The notes under the pieces: model-generated | Told to the model about the DNA's origin: nothing | The model's input: the letters and a program-made list of their open reading frames with translations, nothing else | The model's database searches: none | Program-made: the position numbers and the translations under genes | Part shown: piece after piece, positions 44,493-57,203 of the stretch | Layout: every line of letters starts with the position of its first letter | Position numbering within the stretch: position 1 is the first letter of the stretch | DNA from: Protea cynaroides | Lineage: Eukaryota > Streptophyta > Magnoliopsida > Proteales > Proteaceae | Length of the DNA stretch: 64,000 bases | Direction of reading: 5' to 3' | Assembly: GCA_028583415.1 (NCBI GenBank) | Contig: CM053270.1 | Span: 7,386,342 to 7,450,341, forward strand

Positions 44493-45765
44493 TACTACTA
44501 CTATTACTATTATTTTTTTAATTATAATAAATATAAGTTTATAAAACTACGTTATATATATGCTTCCTTAGTCATAAAGGGGTTGTTATAGAAGAAGAGA
44601 AAGGAAAATATAGCAAAATGAGGAAAGAGAATAAGGGAGATAAAATAAGAGCAGAATCTATGTTCGTTGTTAAATAAGAGCAGAATCTATGTTCGTTGTT
44701 TCCTTTTCTTTAGGTTCGGTTAGATTAATGATTATAATGAGATTAAAAGAAAGATAGAGATGAGAGGACTTCTCACAAAGAAGAAGAATCAAAAAAGGGA
44801 AAACCATAGGTAGAGAAAGAGAGAGGGATAGAGATTGGGAAATTACAGGAAAGAGAAAATAAGGGAAAAGAGGACAAAAAAGAGAGAAAGAAAGACTGAG
44901 AGAGTGTGTGGAGCTTTTTGTAAGCAAAATATATTTATTTATTAATTGGGAATTTGCTACAGCCCTTAATTATAGATGTCTATATTTATATTATGTAGAT
45001 GTCACTACCATTGTGTGAATTTGACAGTATTTTCGAATTTCAAGTTGAACACTGTGGAGGTGAGAAAAATTATCTACTTGCACTTGTTGTTTGTTATTTT
45101 ATGTGATAATGTGAACTATGGTGTACAATGTTTTGTGAATAATGATGCATGATTTTATGTGGAATGTGTATTATGAAAATGCATATGACTACATGGAAAA
45201 TGAGGCAATAAGACAATGTGATAGTTTATGCAATAAAAGAATCAGATATGCCACTTGCACTAGGCTAGTGGACTAGAAAATGTATGATGATGTAAGTTTG
45301 ATATAAAAATAAATAAATGTTAAAATCCCGTATTTGCTACCCCCTTCTCATTAAGAGGTTAGTTAATGAGTGAAGATGCGTGATGGTTAGCTTTGTCAGT
45401 TTAAAAACTACATGATAGCCTGGTCAGCTCAAAGACCCCATGATAATCTGGTCAACTCAAGGACCCCATGATAAATTGTGCAAATCACAGGCTCCAGCAT
45501 TTTGTGCGCACTGCAGCAAACACAAGCCTCAAACCTAGGACATATGGAGTAAATTATTAGGGTTGATCATTTTGGCATTTGTTAATATTTGTCTTTGTTA
45601 TATTTATTGTTCATGTTTACTTGCGTTTTAAATGTTCATGAAACTACTTACAGTTGTCCTTTTTATGTCTTTGATGATTTATATCTTTTGTATGTGTTTG
45701 TTATGTTGTTTTGTTTTGCTTGTTGTGTAAGTACCTAGTTTTTCTTCACTAAGCCGTTGAGCTCA
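44260..45765 (+). mobile_element. Partial 3' LTR following the chromodomain fragment
   Basis: It starts TGTAATAACCAAGC directly after the polypurine tract. It contains a long TTA microsatellite (44438-44515), a purine-rich leader-like region and, near its end, CACTAAGCCGTTGAGCTCA, corresponding to the 'actgagc...gtgctcaccc' part of the other LTRs. It is lost at about 45765, where a minus-strand LTR begins. Confidence 0.65.
44438..44515 (+). repeat. TTA/TAT microsatellite
   Basis: About 17 ATT units followed by a few ACT units. The Tyr-rich open frame over it is not a gene. Confidence 0.95.
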
Positions 45766-47651
45766 TTCGGTGAGCTCCCATCCTAGCTTAGTGAGAAATC
45801 GAGTATCACATGCCATGCACAAATGAGAATGATGCAGTTCTAGTACTAAGTTAAGGGTATTGGTTCTATAAGTGCCTTATTAAGATGTTTGACGCAGCTT
45901 TCGGCCCCAATTACGGATCAACGACTTTCACCTTTCATATACGAGCTAATGTGTGCCACCTCCCAAAATAGACAAAGTCTATGCCAACACGTAACCCCCT
46001 ATTAGCAAGGGACTAAAACCATGGGTGATGCAACCACCTAATGCCTAGCATATGCATAACATAAGAATAAACAAGGCCGCATCCCAACAGAGACTCCTGG
46101 TCCCCAATCCCTTCGGGCCACCGTGTCCTCACTAAAATGCTAACAATATAAAGCATGGTCCGTGTAACCATGCATCATTGGTCCCCTTGGTATCCGCATG
46201 TCACACAAACTAAACACATCATCATCCATCTAAAGTATACATAATTGTTATTATGCAAATACATACTCAAATATTCAGATACATTTATGGCATGTTATCA
46301 TGACACACCATAGCATAGACATACATAAATGTTTTAAGTCTACGGACCTGACTCCTCACTTGTAGGCACCACAAGTGTTGCAGAACCTAGAAGCCGGCAG
46401 TAAGCTTCATCAATACCCGTGTTGATTGACCTATTCATGTGCATAAGTTTTATTATGTTAGATAACTTTTAAATCAACATGGACATGTTCTAAATGTCTC
46501 AATGCAGGTCCCAAGGTAAGCTAGGAACCTTACGGTTGGTCCCCAAAGAATCTAACTAAGCAAACAGGCTTTCAGTAGCCAAGGTGACAGATGGTACCGG
46601 TGGAAGGTGTTGCCGGTTTTACCCGCTGGCTGGGCCTTATAAACCTACTGTGAGTGAGGCGGCAGATCATTCTGCCAACTCTGGGGTGCCGCCAACTCCC
46701 AACAAAATGTCCTAAGTCGGCCCCAAGAGCTTAGCCAGGGGATGTTATCAGGCGATACGTGCTGGCTTATCCGCCAGCTGAGCTAGCCAGTAATTCATCT
46801 AAGTGAGGGGCTTGGCAAAAGATGGGAGCCTTACTGGCCTCATCTGCCAGCTAGACCATACTACGTCTATTATCCAAACCCGAGGGCAAGGGTACTGCCC
46901 CATCCGCGGGCTCGCTCTGCCAGCTTAGTCCGAGAAACCAAACTCAATGGAGAAGATGAAGCTTTCTTAGGGAGATTTTCCTCCCCAATATCTTCCATTG
47001 GTGAACAAATAGTGGGGAATATATTCCCCACCATTAGTAGTCATATTAAAGCAACTAATGGAGGTGTGGGCAACCAAACCTAGATTCTAGGGTTTGACCT
47101 TGGCATCTATTAATGGTAGCCAAGCACCACCACAATTAGTGTGCAAGCACCACCACCATTAGTGTGCAAGCACCACCATTATTGGTGGCCATTGATCCAC
47201 TTATAAAGGAGGAAGGGTTAGTGGACTTACATGGAATGGATGAAGTCCAGTTGAGCTCTAAACTTTGTCCCAAGCTCCCAAGCTCTCACACTAGCTCCCA
47301 CTCTCACTCCTTCAGCAAAGGAGTAAATGAGAGTAAATGGGTTTATATTTATAGACCCACGAAGAGAAAGGAGTAAGCTGCACAACCAAGCCGGCTACAA
47401 GGAGCTGGTTGGCTCACCCCCCGGTTGTGCCGTTGGCAGAGCTTAAGGGCAACCCTAGACTCAGTGTTTCAGGCCCCACACATTGGAATGCATGATGGGT
47501 CCATCTAAGGTCCATTCATATGTCCAAGGCTCAGTTAGGAGCTCCTTGTAAATGACCCGGTATACCCATCAGGCATGACAGTTGTCGGTGCAAGAAAACC
47601 TGGCATAGGGGAAATCCGAGTTAGTAGGGGAATTCGGGTGCGGGTCTTATA
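45766..47651 (-). mobile_element. LTR of the CCGCCGGCT family, most complete copy
   Basis: On the minus strand it starts at 47651 (TATAAGACCCGCACCCG, from TGTAAGACC) and runs past the region matching 9778-11275 into R-like sequence to about 45766. The homologous GGCTTCATCAATACCCG and GGTTGGTCCCC words are at 46400-46540. The left end is joined head-to-head to the plus-strand LTR before it. Confidence 0.7.
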
Positions 47652-47778
47652 GCTCAGATGTCATAGGGGTGTTAAGCGGGTTCTACATGTTTTTATAAAT
47701 TCTACCACTCCTAGTAGACATATAAGGTTCACTCTAGGTAGGCTTCTTAACCAGCACCTACTAAACACTCTAGCCTAA

Positions 47779-47790
47779 GCTCTGATACCA
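47779..47790 (-). other. Primer-binding site of a further minus-strand element
   Basis: TGGTATCAGAGC on the minus strand, six bases from an LTR end at 47797. Confidence 0.8.
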
Positions 47791-47796
47791 AACTGA

Positions 47797-48916
47797 TGTA
47801 GGACAGACTAGGGTTTCTAGACTAACCTATTCTAAGACGAATACTAACAATAAAGACTCACTAACGAAGGGTATGGACTTATGTGACAGCAACACACATA
47901 AATGGCATGCATGACTAACACTACGATAACAATATGTAATCAGCATTATAACTCTAGGTAACATGCTTTTAAGTCAACAGTAATCAATTAGGATTCATAG
48001 TAGATCAAAACTAAACAGGATGTTATGAAGTATTAATGTGCAAGAGCTATTAAAATCATAAACTAATAAGATTAAATACCTAATATAAGAGTAAACTCAT
48101 ATCCATATGAAATCAGAATTATTTCAATATAAAAGGATAAGGAATACCAACCAGATTGGGTTGTAATGAAAAGGGTTTAAATGTGACACGATCCACGCAA
48201 GTTGCTGTCCAGGTTAGTAGAACAAAAACAAAGAAACAGCGAGTAGGGGAAAGAATGTATAGAAATATAAGTGAAAATAAAGAGAAGAGGAGGGGCGCGG
48301 GGGGGGACTTACTGAAACCAAGAAAAACCAAGAAAGGGGAAGAGGGCCTTGACGTGAGGGGAGGAAGAAAGGGAAGGGGTCGAGAGAGAGGGAATAACAT
48401 GAGAGAGGGTGAAGGGTTTGTCGAAACAGAAAAGAGGGTGGGGGAAGATGACGATGTAACAAAAAAAAAGGGGAAGGGATTACTGCTAACGAGAGAGAAA
48501 GAAGGGGAAGTCGAGAAGAGGGAAAGAGGGGGAAAAAAGAGAGATCGTGAGAGAGGGGAGGGAGACTTACATGAGAGAGAGGGCGGACCAAGAGCTTTTC
48601 TTTTTCTCAATAATCAATGCATTCTAATTCCCATTAAAAAAATGGCCTAATATATAGGTTTACAATCCTAATCACAAACTAACTCAAAAAAAAAAAAATA
48701 ATAAAGAAATTAAATCATGGAATCGTGGAATGGGTCCACGCCAAAGGAGCCTCGCCTCTTCTAATTACAATAAAAGACATAACTATATAAAAAGAATAAG
48801 TCAAATAGAAATAGAAACAAAAAGCAAAAATAGACCCAATACTGAAATAAAACGTAACTAAACGGGTCTTAAAATCAACAATAAAATAAAGGTACTACTG
48901 TGATGTCCTCGTCACA
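47797..48916 (-). mobile_element. 5' LTR of a minus-strand element, about 1.1 kb
   Basis: The plus-strand ends are TGTAGGACAGAC at 47797 and GTCCTCGTCACA at 48916; in element sense it starts TGTGACGAGGACATCACAG, a start I know from other plant LTR elements. The primer site lies at its inner end; the leader 47652-47778 is cut by the LTR at 47651. The G/A-rich block 48240-48600 gives open frames on both strands that I do not accept as genes. Confidence 0.6.
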
Positions 48917-50444
48917 TTTTCAGTTCCGTAACTTCCATGGTTCCGACGAGCATAACCAGGCATGCATAGCAAATAAAAAAAATCCCTCTTTAGTCTGTTT
49001 GCGTTGACCTGCAACTGATCACCATTTCTCAATCTCTGCTGCCATCGATGATGGGGAGTAATCCTGGCTTCTTAAACCGACAGGAGATGCTAACCAAAGA
49101 TGGAGAAATTCTCCCAATGCCCCTTTTTCTGCTCATAATTCCCTTTTTCTGCTCAACTCCCCAGAGAAACCACATCCAGAATAATGTCTCTTGGCCCAGT
49201 TCAATAACAAATTTTATTGGAAAGGAAAGGCAAGCAAATGGATTACACATAAACAAGAGGAAGTCCATTGGGCTCAGGAATCTCCTATTCAATCGCTTCA
49301 TTGCGGTGATAAAATAGAAAAGCTTTTTCCTACTCCTGTAATCAAAAGGCAATGGCTTCATCGTGGTGATAAAAACAAGTTTTTTTTTATCATACTTCTA
49401 TAATCAAAAAACAAAAGAATCATATTACTTAAGCTCTCTTTGGTATATATTATAGAATTAATTATATAATACATTATGATATATGTAATTATTTGATATA
49501 ATTTATAGTATTAATATATATTTAAAATAAATTAGTAAAATCCAAAATCTATAAATAAGTTAAAAAGTGTTTATCATTATTATGATAATCTATTATTACT
49601 TCTTTATGTCTAGTGATACCAAACGATTATTATTTATGACTCATAATTTATTCTCATAAATGATTTGTCATAAATAATCAATAAACATAAATATAAACTA
49701 TACCTAAGAAAACCTAAGCTAAAATTTGAAGATGATTTAATCTTCGAATTCTGGAGATTAAGTAGTATCAACATTGACACTAGAGAGAGGGGATGTTTGT
49801 GAATTACATGGAGGGTGTATATCATTAATTTCTTCTTCTTTTTTAGGAAAAAAATAAAGGCAGGTAACAGATTACATTCAAGGTTCATGTCCATTACCTA
49901 GGGAGGAATAACATCTAACCAACAAAGTCTCACCCAAAATTAAAATAGACGGAAGGGTTGAGGATCTTCTTATAATTAAGTAAATACACAATGACCCATC
50001 GAAAATAAATATAAATAAATAATACACAATGTATGTCTCAAATGGTTTACCTTTATAGCAAATCTCCAGTTTTCTCTAGTACCACCTAAGCTGTCACACG
50101 AAAGATGATAAGCACCCCAGCCATCCCCAATAAAAGATTTGAAATAGATTCCTTGCTGATCATTTGTTGTTACTATGAGTCAGAAGATGATTACTACCAT
50201 TAAAGTATTCAAATTTTGGGCCAAAGACTGATGTTCAGTAACGGTATAACTAGGAATCCCAAATTCTAGTAACCACCACCCCCCAACCCTTCAAAAAAAA
50301 AAAAAAAAACTCTTGTAACCACCCCTCTCACCAAAAATAAAATAAAATAAGGAAGTGCATATAAATAGGCTGCAACCATGCAAAACAGCACCTTCTCGTG
50401 TTTCTTTTCTCCGAAAATGATAGTACCCATTCCCTTACAGCGCC
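48917..50444. other. AT-rich sequence, presumed gene-distal region
   Basis: The sequence is mostly AT-rich (49430-50040 especially). A 110-codon minus-strand frame at 49361-49029 has no family I recognise and no splice support. The part nearest 50444 would be the 3'-UTR of the gene model below. Confidence 0.4.
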
Positions 50445-50518
50445 TCAGGGGGAGAGGTCTAGTGTCCTTCCCCAAGTCAATCCAGTCAGAAAGGAAGGAG
50501 CATTTCTCGTTGAGCTCA
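50445..50518 (-). CDS. Candidate last exon of the host gene
   Basis: The acceptor GTCAAAAGACAG ends at 50519. Entered in phase 1, as left by the exon 50797-50710, it reads VSSTRNAPSFLTGLTWGRTL and stops at TGA 50447-50445. Another frame over the same bases is open for longer (SDWIDLGKDTRPLPLRRCKG, to about 50266), so the choice of frame rests only on phase. Function not recognised. Confidence 0.35.
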
Positions 50519-50709
50519 CTGTCTTTTGACAGCAAATGTCATTTCCTAATATGGTATCGATGAAAAAACATCAACCTTCTGAAAGCATCAATCAGATGTT
50601 ACAAAGTCAGTAAGAGCTCACGTTCCCATTGCAAATTGAAATATAAAACCAGTAAGAGTACAAAATCCAAGAAAATTGAAAGGTGGATCTTTTAAACGAA
50701 TAAACTAAC

Positions 50710-50797
50710 CTTTGAATGTCACCCACTTAAACTTAAGAAGCAAGTTGATAGAATAAAGAACTGGAATGATAGTTTCTAACATCCAATGCTCACCAAC
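50710..50797 (-). CDS. Candidate internal exon of the host gene
   Basis: 88 bases between the acceptor CACAATTTGCAG (50798) and the donor AAAG/GTTAGT (50710/50709). In phase 0, which the large exon at 62580 leaves open, it reads VGEHWMLETIIPVLYSINLL and on to KFKWVTFK. Hydrophobic and free of stops. It is separated from the previous exon by about 11.8 kb filled with transposons. Confidence 0.4.
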
Positions 50798-53700
50798 CTG
50801 CAAATTGTGGACAACCATACAAAATGGTCTTAACCAAAAACCAGTTCTACAAAAGCACGAAGTTTCTGAAGAATGCAGTGGGAAGACCATGCTGTCTAGC
50901 GACCAATTCTGGTAAGCCATATACCAGCCTACAGCATGTTAACCTACCATTCAACGGGTGAGTTCCATCCACAAGATCTCAATAATTAATAAATTTAAGT
51001 GGATGTCCTTAACCATATGGTATATAAACTTTATGAACCACAGGATATAATTCTTGACTTTAGGAGTGAGAACAAGGTCAGAGATCCAAGATAGATTTTT
51101 TTACCAATACTATATCTTCAGATGCAGTGACAGTAAACTCGGCTTTAACTGCTCTTCTTACCAGCATACCACTCACTGAGGAATTTCTAGCCCGCAGTTA
51201 AATTGGAAGAGTCCAACCTTACCCATCCACTTACAAACATCCTAAACAAGGACGACGTAGCAGCAGCTTCCCACCACTGATAATCTAGATAGTAAATCCA
51301 GCGCAAGAAAGATTAAACAGAATTCTATTTGCAATAAACCCATTTCATCCATGTAGAAAAGCAGTGCTTAGCCAAGTGTTCTGGCAAATCCACCTACACA
51401 AAATGGCAGCATAACAATTAGGGAGACAGTGATACATACAGGGAAGTAAATTCTATATGCCACTTATAAAGAAAAGTAGCGGGCAGAATTAGAAAAACAA
51501 ATATATATAAATAATGAAGAATATAAAAACCTACAAATGATCTAAGGAATCAAGAGTATCCAAAATGCAGGAACATCTTAATAAAAAAAAAATTCTATAC
51601 AGTATGAAATAGTTTCTAGAGCATGTAAAAAAAACTGTATGGTTTCCAAAGTACGGGTCTCAGGTTTCTATAGCAGTGAGTCTCAACACTACAATGGACA
51701 TGCACTCTCTCAGAACATACTCAACAGTTGTAGTTGGGAAACCCATACTCTCACCAGTTTCTTACATGAATATTCCTTGTTGTTTGATACTGTTTTCTAA
51801 GGATTTACTACATTTTATTCCCATAAAATTTTCTATTTCTTCTGAACTCTCACCATTTCTTCTGTGTTGTATACATGCGTGTGTGTGTGTGTATGTGTTT
51901 TCGAGCATAATGAAACTTTCAGGAACATGAATCATTCCACAGGCAAAGTAAAGAAGGTTATTCCCATTAAAATTTTCAACCAATTGAAGTATATTGAATT
52001 TGAGGATTTGAAGGGAACCGTTTTTTTTTTCTTAATAGAAAAACAGAGGCATTCCAAAAATATAACAAAGCAGTTGCCCCACCTGGATTTAACAAGGCAA
52101 GGAATCCTTCACAAAATTTGCTTTTTAAGTTGAGGAGACTTGAAGCTGATCAGCCATTGCATGGCTGGATTTTATGGAAGAAACAACCTGGAGTGAAACC
52201 AAGAACATACACGCGGAAAAAAGACGAGACAACATTTAACCATGGTAAGTTGTAGTGATAGAAGGAGGAATGGAGAATTATCTTTTGATGTAGAGGATTT
52301 CCTTGATAAAATAACAAGATTAAAGACATTTTTTAGAGATCATTAATTTACTGATCTTAAGATGCTAATAGAGAGAATCAAGAATCTATTTGTGATTTGG
52401 GCAGCAGTGGACAAGTTATTCAATAGCACTCCAGCTGATCAGCCAAATAGGGATTTGAGTCCTTGATCACTTTAAGGAGATGGGATGGACCAGTCATACA
52501 TAGCAGCTGCCACCAGGACTTGGTTTTGTTGAATGTGGACATGTGTTCTTTAAGTAATACAGGACCATCCGTCAGAGGGGAATGTAATAAGAGAAAAGGA
52601 TGGGAATGTTGTTTGGGCTTTTCCAGGTCCCATGGGGGGAACAGAACACAACAAGGACAGCAATTTTGGCATTAAAAGTTGGGGCATCTTTTTTAGTTAG
52701 GAAGGATTCCAGATAAGCTACCATTGAAGATTATTCAGCCAAGCGAAGTGTAGTCTGCCACAGGATTTGTTATGGGAATGAAGTTCCATTGTAACAGTTG
52801 AGAGATTCTACAGTTGTAACTGTTCTGTTTTGGACTTTTGGTCAATATTACTCCTTCGTTATGGGAATAAAATTCCATTGTAATGGTTCAGATATTATAC
52901 AGTTCTAACTGTTCTGTTTTGGTCAATTATAACCCTCATAATGGTTGAGAGATTATACAAGTGCAACTATTCTGTTTTGGTCCCTTTGGTTAAGGACTAA
53001 ATGCTGTTGTGTTGTACCATTAGTTCAACAATTTCCTTTAATCTATAAATTGATACTAACATGTGACAAGATCAGTGAGGAAGCTCCAATCTTTTGCATC
53101 CATTAGGGGTCGGGGGAAGGATAGATAACTTCCAATACTCAATATTCTGCTGCCCAGAAAAAGGGAAGGAACCTATGTCAAAACCACCAAAAAAAAAAAC
53201 ACCAAACCAGATCCATGAGTTTCTCTCCTCTCCCCTCAAAATACCTAAAAGGGATTTTTTTTTTTTTTTATAAAGAGGGGAAAAAATAGACAAAGAATTG
53301 CCTCATATAAAATGAGACAATAAAATGATGATTTTTGCAAAAAATAAAAATAGACATAAAGAGTTGCCTGAATAAAGGAGACCATAAAATGATGATTTTT
53401 GCTATATCCTAATCAACAAAATAATACACCGAAAAGATTGATGCTACATCACATACAGCCATTTGTAGCAAGATAAAGAGTAAAAATACATAGATTGGAA
53501 TCTTCAAGGCTGGACATCTTTAGCATAATGATATCCAAAAAGATGAGGTTATAAACATTGTGGGTCAAGTAAAAGCATTCCAATCAAACAATCATCTCAC
53601 ATGGTGAGAAAAATAAATTGTATTATCAGATCATCAACCCCCTATCAAATTAAAGATTGTCATAAAGTAGTGTTATCACAATAAGTTTAATGCCCTTAGC

Positions 53701-54030
53701 TATAGGAAAGATCTAGATATGTTTCATCATGTTCCAGAGAAACCCCTGACCCTAAGTTGCAGATCATTATATCTTTTACCCATTTCTTGAGCAAATCCAC
53801 CATCTTAAGTTCAGCATTGCATCCAAGTGTATCTACTGATGCAGATCTTAGAATGACTTACTAATATGGAGATACAGCCCTCGTACCGATACTTTATTCC
53901 TTGGTATGGTTTACTATTCGGTATATGTTTAAGGAGTGTATAAATTTCTAAATTCCTTTTTTTTTTTTATGGGGAGGTGGGGGGAGGGGGTGTTCTGTGT
54001 CCTTGGCTCCATGCCAACACACAAAAATAA
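50798..54030. other. Presumed large intron, part without recognised elements
   Basis: AT-rich sequence with short GT (51874-51893) and poly-A runs. A three-unit repeat lies at 52768-52985. I found no coding exon here that I would defend. Confidence 0.4.
52768..52985 (+). repeat. Short tandem repeat, two to three units of about 90 bases
   Basis: Units share GTTATGGGAATRAARTTCCA, then GTTGAGAGATT and GTAACTGTTCTGTTTTGG, with drift between units. Confidence 0.7.
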
Positions 54031-55146
54031 TGATGCGGGACCCGGGTTGAAAAACCCTATTGGATCCGCTAATGGGCCCAACCAAACAATATAAGATCAA
54101 TAATAAAAGCAGTGGCAGAATTGTAATTGAAAGGAATTTCAAAATAACTTGATGTCTATTAATGGAAGAAGACAAACAGGACCTTAGGACTAAATTAGAC
54201 ACAACTCTGGAAAGAGATAATGAAGAAGGATCAATTAGAAGAAATAATAAAAGACAAGGGCCTTTTTATAATTTCCAAAATCAGGCATTCTTCTTCGACC
54301 TTTGATAGAAACAGGAGACGGAACCCAGATTTAAGAAATTTGATAGAAAGCTCTGATTTGAACTCCAATCAAACTGAAATTCTACGGGTAGAATCGCAAG
54401 CCTCTACTCTGCTGATTCCAACTAATATTGGTTCCAAACAGCAAGGATAAGAGAGCATCGAAGTTCTGAAACTGGGTTTGGCGGTAGGAGAGAGAAAGCT
54501 TGAGTTGCAGGTTTTGAGTTCCAATATTGAAGAGGTTTCTGGTCATGAGCTTTGGGGGTTAGGTCGCCTATGGAAGGGGAACAGACCCACCCAAAGTTGC
54601 AGGGGAAAAGGGAAAGGGATGGGGGAGATCGAAACTGGTCTAAGACGCTGCTGGTAATACAGGTTACAAAACGTGAACAGTATCTCAGAAGTAACCACAA
54701 GAAATAGGAAAGATAAGAAGAATAAGGGGAAGGGAAGGAAGAAGAAAGAGGAACAGACTAAAGGAGAGGGTTTGTTCTGGTTCGCAAAGATGAAGGGGAG
54801 AGAGAGAGAGAGAGAGGAAGAGGAGAGAGAGTACACCGCTTCTTTATGCCCGCAGGCAACCAATTGAATATCAATTCATTCTATTCTCTTCTTCAAATCT
54901 GAAAATAAAAGTCTTATTACATGTTCTATTTAAAAGAAATACTTTCCTAAACTAAATGAAATAAAACTAATAACTAAATAAAATCCCTAATCAAGATGGA
55001 AACCATAATCTACTAGTTGCTTAATAAAATATTACCTAAAGTTCTCATTTAAATTACCCAAAATAAAAGATTACAAATATCTCAAATAAAACCTAGAAAG
55101 ATTCCAATCCAAGCCCATCTCAGCTCCTGGGCCTGCTGCTGCATCA

Positions 55147-55579
55147 ACTTTCGCCGACTTCAAAAAATCCGTCTGCGAATTTTGCAAAGGCGAAGGAAGA
55201 TGTTCGTGAGATGCACATCCAACCACAGCCCGTAACAGAATTCCGGTAATGCACGAGTGGTGGGGATGTAATCCTCAGTTATGGGACCCGTTCTTCAAAG
55301 AATGATGGTGGGATCACAAATTCCATCATCGTGTCGTCACGAACAATTTCAGGTGCTCCAGTGAGGTCCTTAACTTCTTGATATTCTTGAAGAATTTCAT
55401 TCTTCGGCAATTCATTAGGACTGAACATGATCAATCCACTGCTCTTAATTTCCTTGGTTTTCTGCTAATGATCATCCAATATCTCTATGAGGCTTTGCAT
55501 TTGTTGACGGATATCAAGCAAAATGTCGAGAACCACCACATGATCCATATCTGCTGCCAGGTTTGACTCTAATACCATT
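55147..55579 (-). pseudogene. Small ORF of the non-autonomous element, copy 1
   Basis: The frame starts at the ATG that overlaps the primer site (MVLESNLAADMDHVVVLDIL), continues IRQQMQSLIEILDDH, meets a TAG (CAG in the other copy), then KTKEIKSSGLIMFSPNELPK, EILQEYQEVKDL and ends FFEERVP at TAA 55288-55286. About 98 codons, hydrophilic, with a helical first half. The second copy at 60501-58839 preserves the same frame. I do not recognise it; it is not gag, protease or reverse transcriptase. Confidence 0.55.
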
Positions 55580-55604
55580 TGATGTGGGACCCGGGTTGAA
55601 AAAC

Positions 55605-56696
55605 TGATGCGGACCTGGATCGAAAAAAACCCAATTGGGTCTGCTATGGGCCCACCCAAGCTAATATAAAACCAATTGATAAGGTGCAATGGCAAAATTA
55701 GGTAAATAATCAGAACTGAACAATTAGGGATGAAACAAACACGCCCTAATGGCAGAACTGTAAATATCTCAAGAACTCAACCAGTGGTGGCAATTTTGTA
55801 ATTTCAGCAATGGTATATGACGTGGTGGAGGCTTGGGATATAAAAAGAATTGAAGTTAACAATAGGGGTAAACTCGGAAAGGGAGAATAAAATAGGATGG
55901 GACAGGATTACTTAATAAAGATAGGGTATAATTGGAAAACCCAAAAAGAAGGTCTTCTTCTACCTTTCGTTGGAGACTCTTTCACGAACAAAACAAGTCG
56001 AAAAACCAGCTTCGTTTTGAAGGGGGAAAACTCCAATGATAGGACTCAGTTTGTGCCGATTTCAAACGAAGGTTCGAAATATTCAGACCTACTGTTTCCA
56101 ACCCAAATTAGTGATAATCGTTGAGAATTGATGCAAATAAAAAATCCCTGAAATTGATTCTGGCGGTAAGAGCTAGAACAAGTGAGTTGCAGGTTGGGTT
56201 TATAGTCCAGTACAGGGAACCAGAAGAACAAAGGATTAGAAAGAGAAAGAGGGTCCAAGAAAGAAGGGAAACAAAGGGGAAAGGAAAAGAAAACCTACCG
56301 ACAGATTGTAGGGGGAGGATGGCTTCCACAGCAATGGGGAAGGGAACCAGCCATGAGAAAAAGACGACCCAACCGAGAGAGGAAGAGAGGGAGAGCAAAA
56401 AGTGCCCTGCTCGTAGGCACCCAAGAACCCTTTTTTCTCAAATCTCCATTTTATTCATCATTAACATTGATAATAAGAGTTGCCTATAAATAGGCTTACA
56501 TTGATCCCACAAGATAAAAACAATAAAATAAAATAAACTACCTAAAACATAAACACATTCCTAACATAACTAAAACTCTATAGCAAAACCCTAACAAATC
56601 TAATTTAACTTGCCAAAATAAAAAGATTACATAGAATTCCTAAATTAAACTGAAACCCTAAAAAGATTCTAATCCGATGGATCCTAGCCTGCATCA
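55605..56696 (-). mobile_element. Solo LTR nested in LTR2
   Basis: TGATGCGGACCTGG ... CCTGCATCA, 1092 bp, flanked by AAAAC (55600-55604 and 56697-56701). It has the same orientation as the host LTR and a distant resemblance to it. It sits only 25 bases inside LTR2. Confidence 0.9.
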
Positions 56697-57203
56697 AAAA
56701 CCCAATTGTATCCGCTAATGGATCCAACCAAACAATATAAGACCAATAATAGAAGCAGTGGCAGAATTGTAATTAAAAGGAATTTCAAAATAACCAGATG
56801 TCTATTAATGGAAGAAGACAAACAAGACCTTAGGACTAAATTAAACTAACTCTTAGCCCAATGGGTAAATCTAGAAAGAGATAATAAAGAAGGATCAATT
56901 AGAAGAAATAATAAAAGACGAGCCTTTTTATAATTTCCAAAATCAGGCTTTCTTCTTCGACCTTTGACAGAAACAGGAGACGGTACCCAGATTTAAAAAA
57001 ATTTGATAGAAAGCTCTTATTTGAACTCCAATCAAACTGAAATTCTACGGGTAGAATCGCAAGCCTCTGCTCTGCTGATTCCAACTAATATTGGTTCCAA
57101 ACAGGAAGGAATAAGAGAGCATCGAAGTTCTAAAACTGGGTTTGGCGGTAGGAGAGAGAAAGTTTGAGTTGCAGGTTTTGGGTTCCAATATTGAAGAGGT
57201 TTC

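Noticed and set aside
44340..44591. Tyr-rich 83-codon frame
   Set aside because: It is the translation of a TTA/TAT microsatellite.
48119..48650. 160-codon open frames on both strands
   Set aside because: The region is a G/A-rich leader-type block of an LTR; the open frames follow from composition and no known words occur.
49029..49361. 110-codon minus-strand frame
   Set aside because: No recognisable motif, no splice signals or start context, and the opposite strand is also open for 89 codons.
50266..50535. Longer alternative frame SDWIDLGKDTRPLPLRRCKG over the candidate last exon
   Set aside because: It does not fit the phase left by the exon at 50797-50710. It remains possible if the gene model is wrong.
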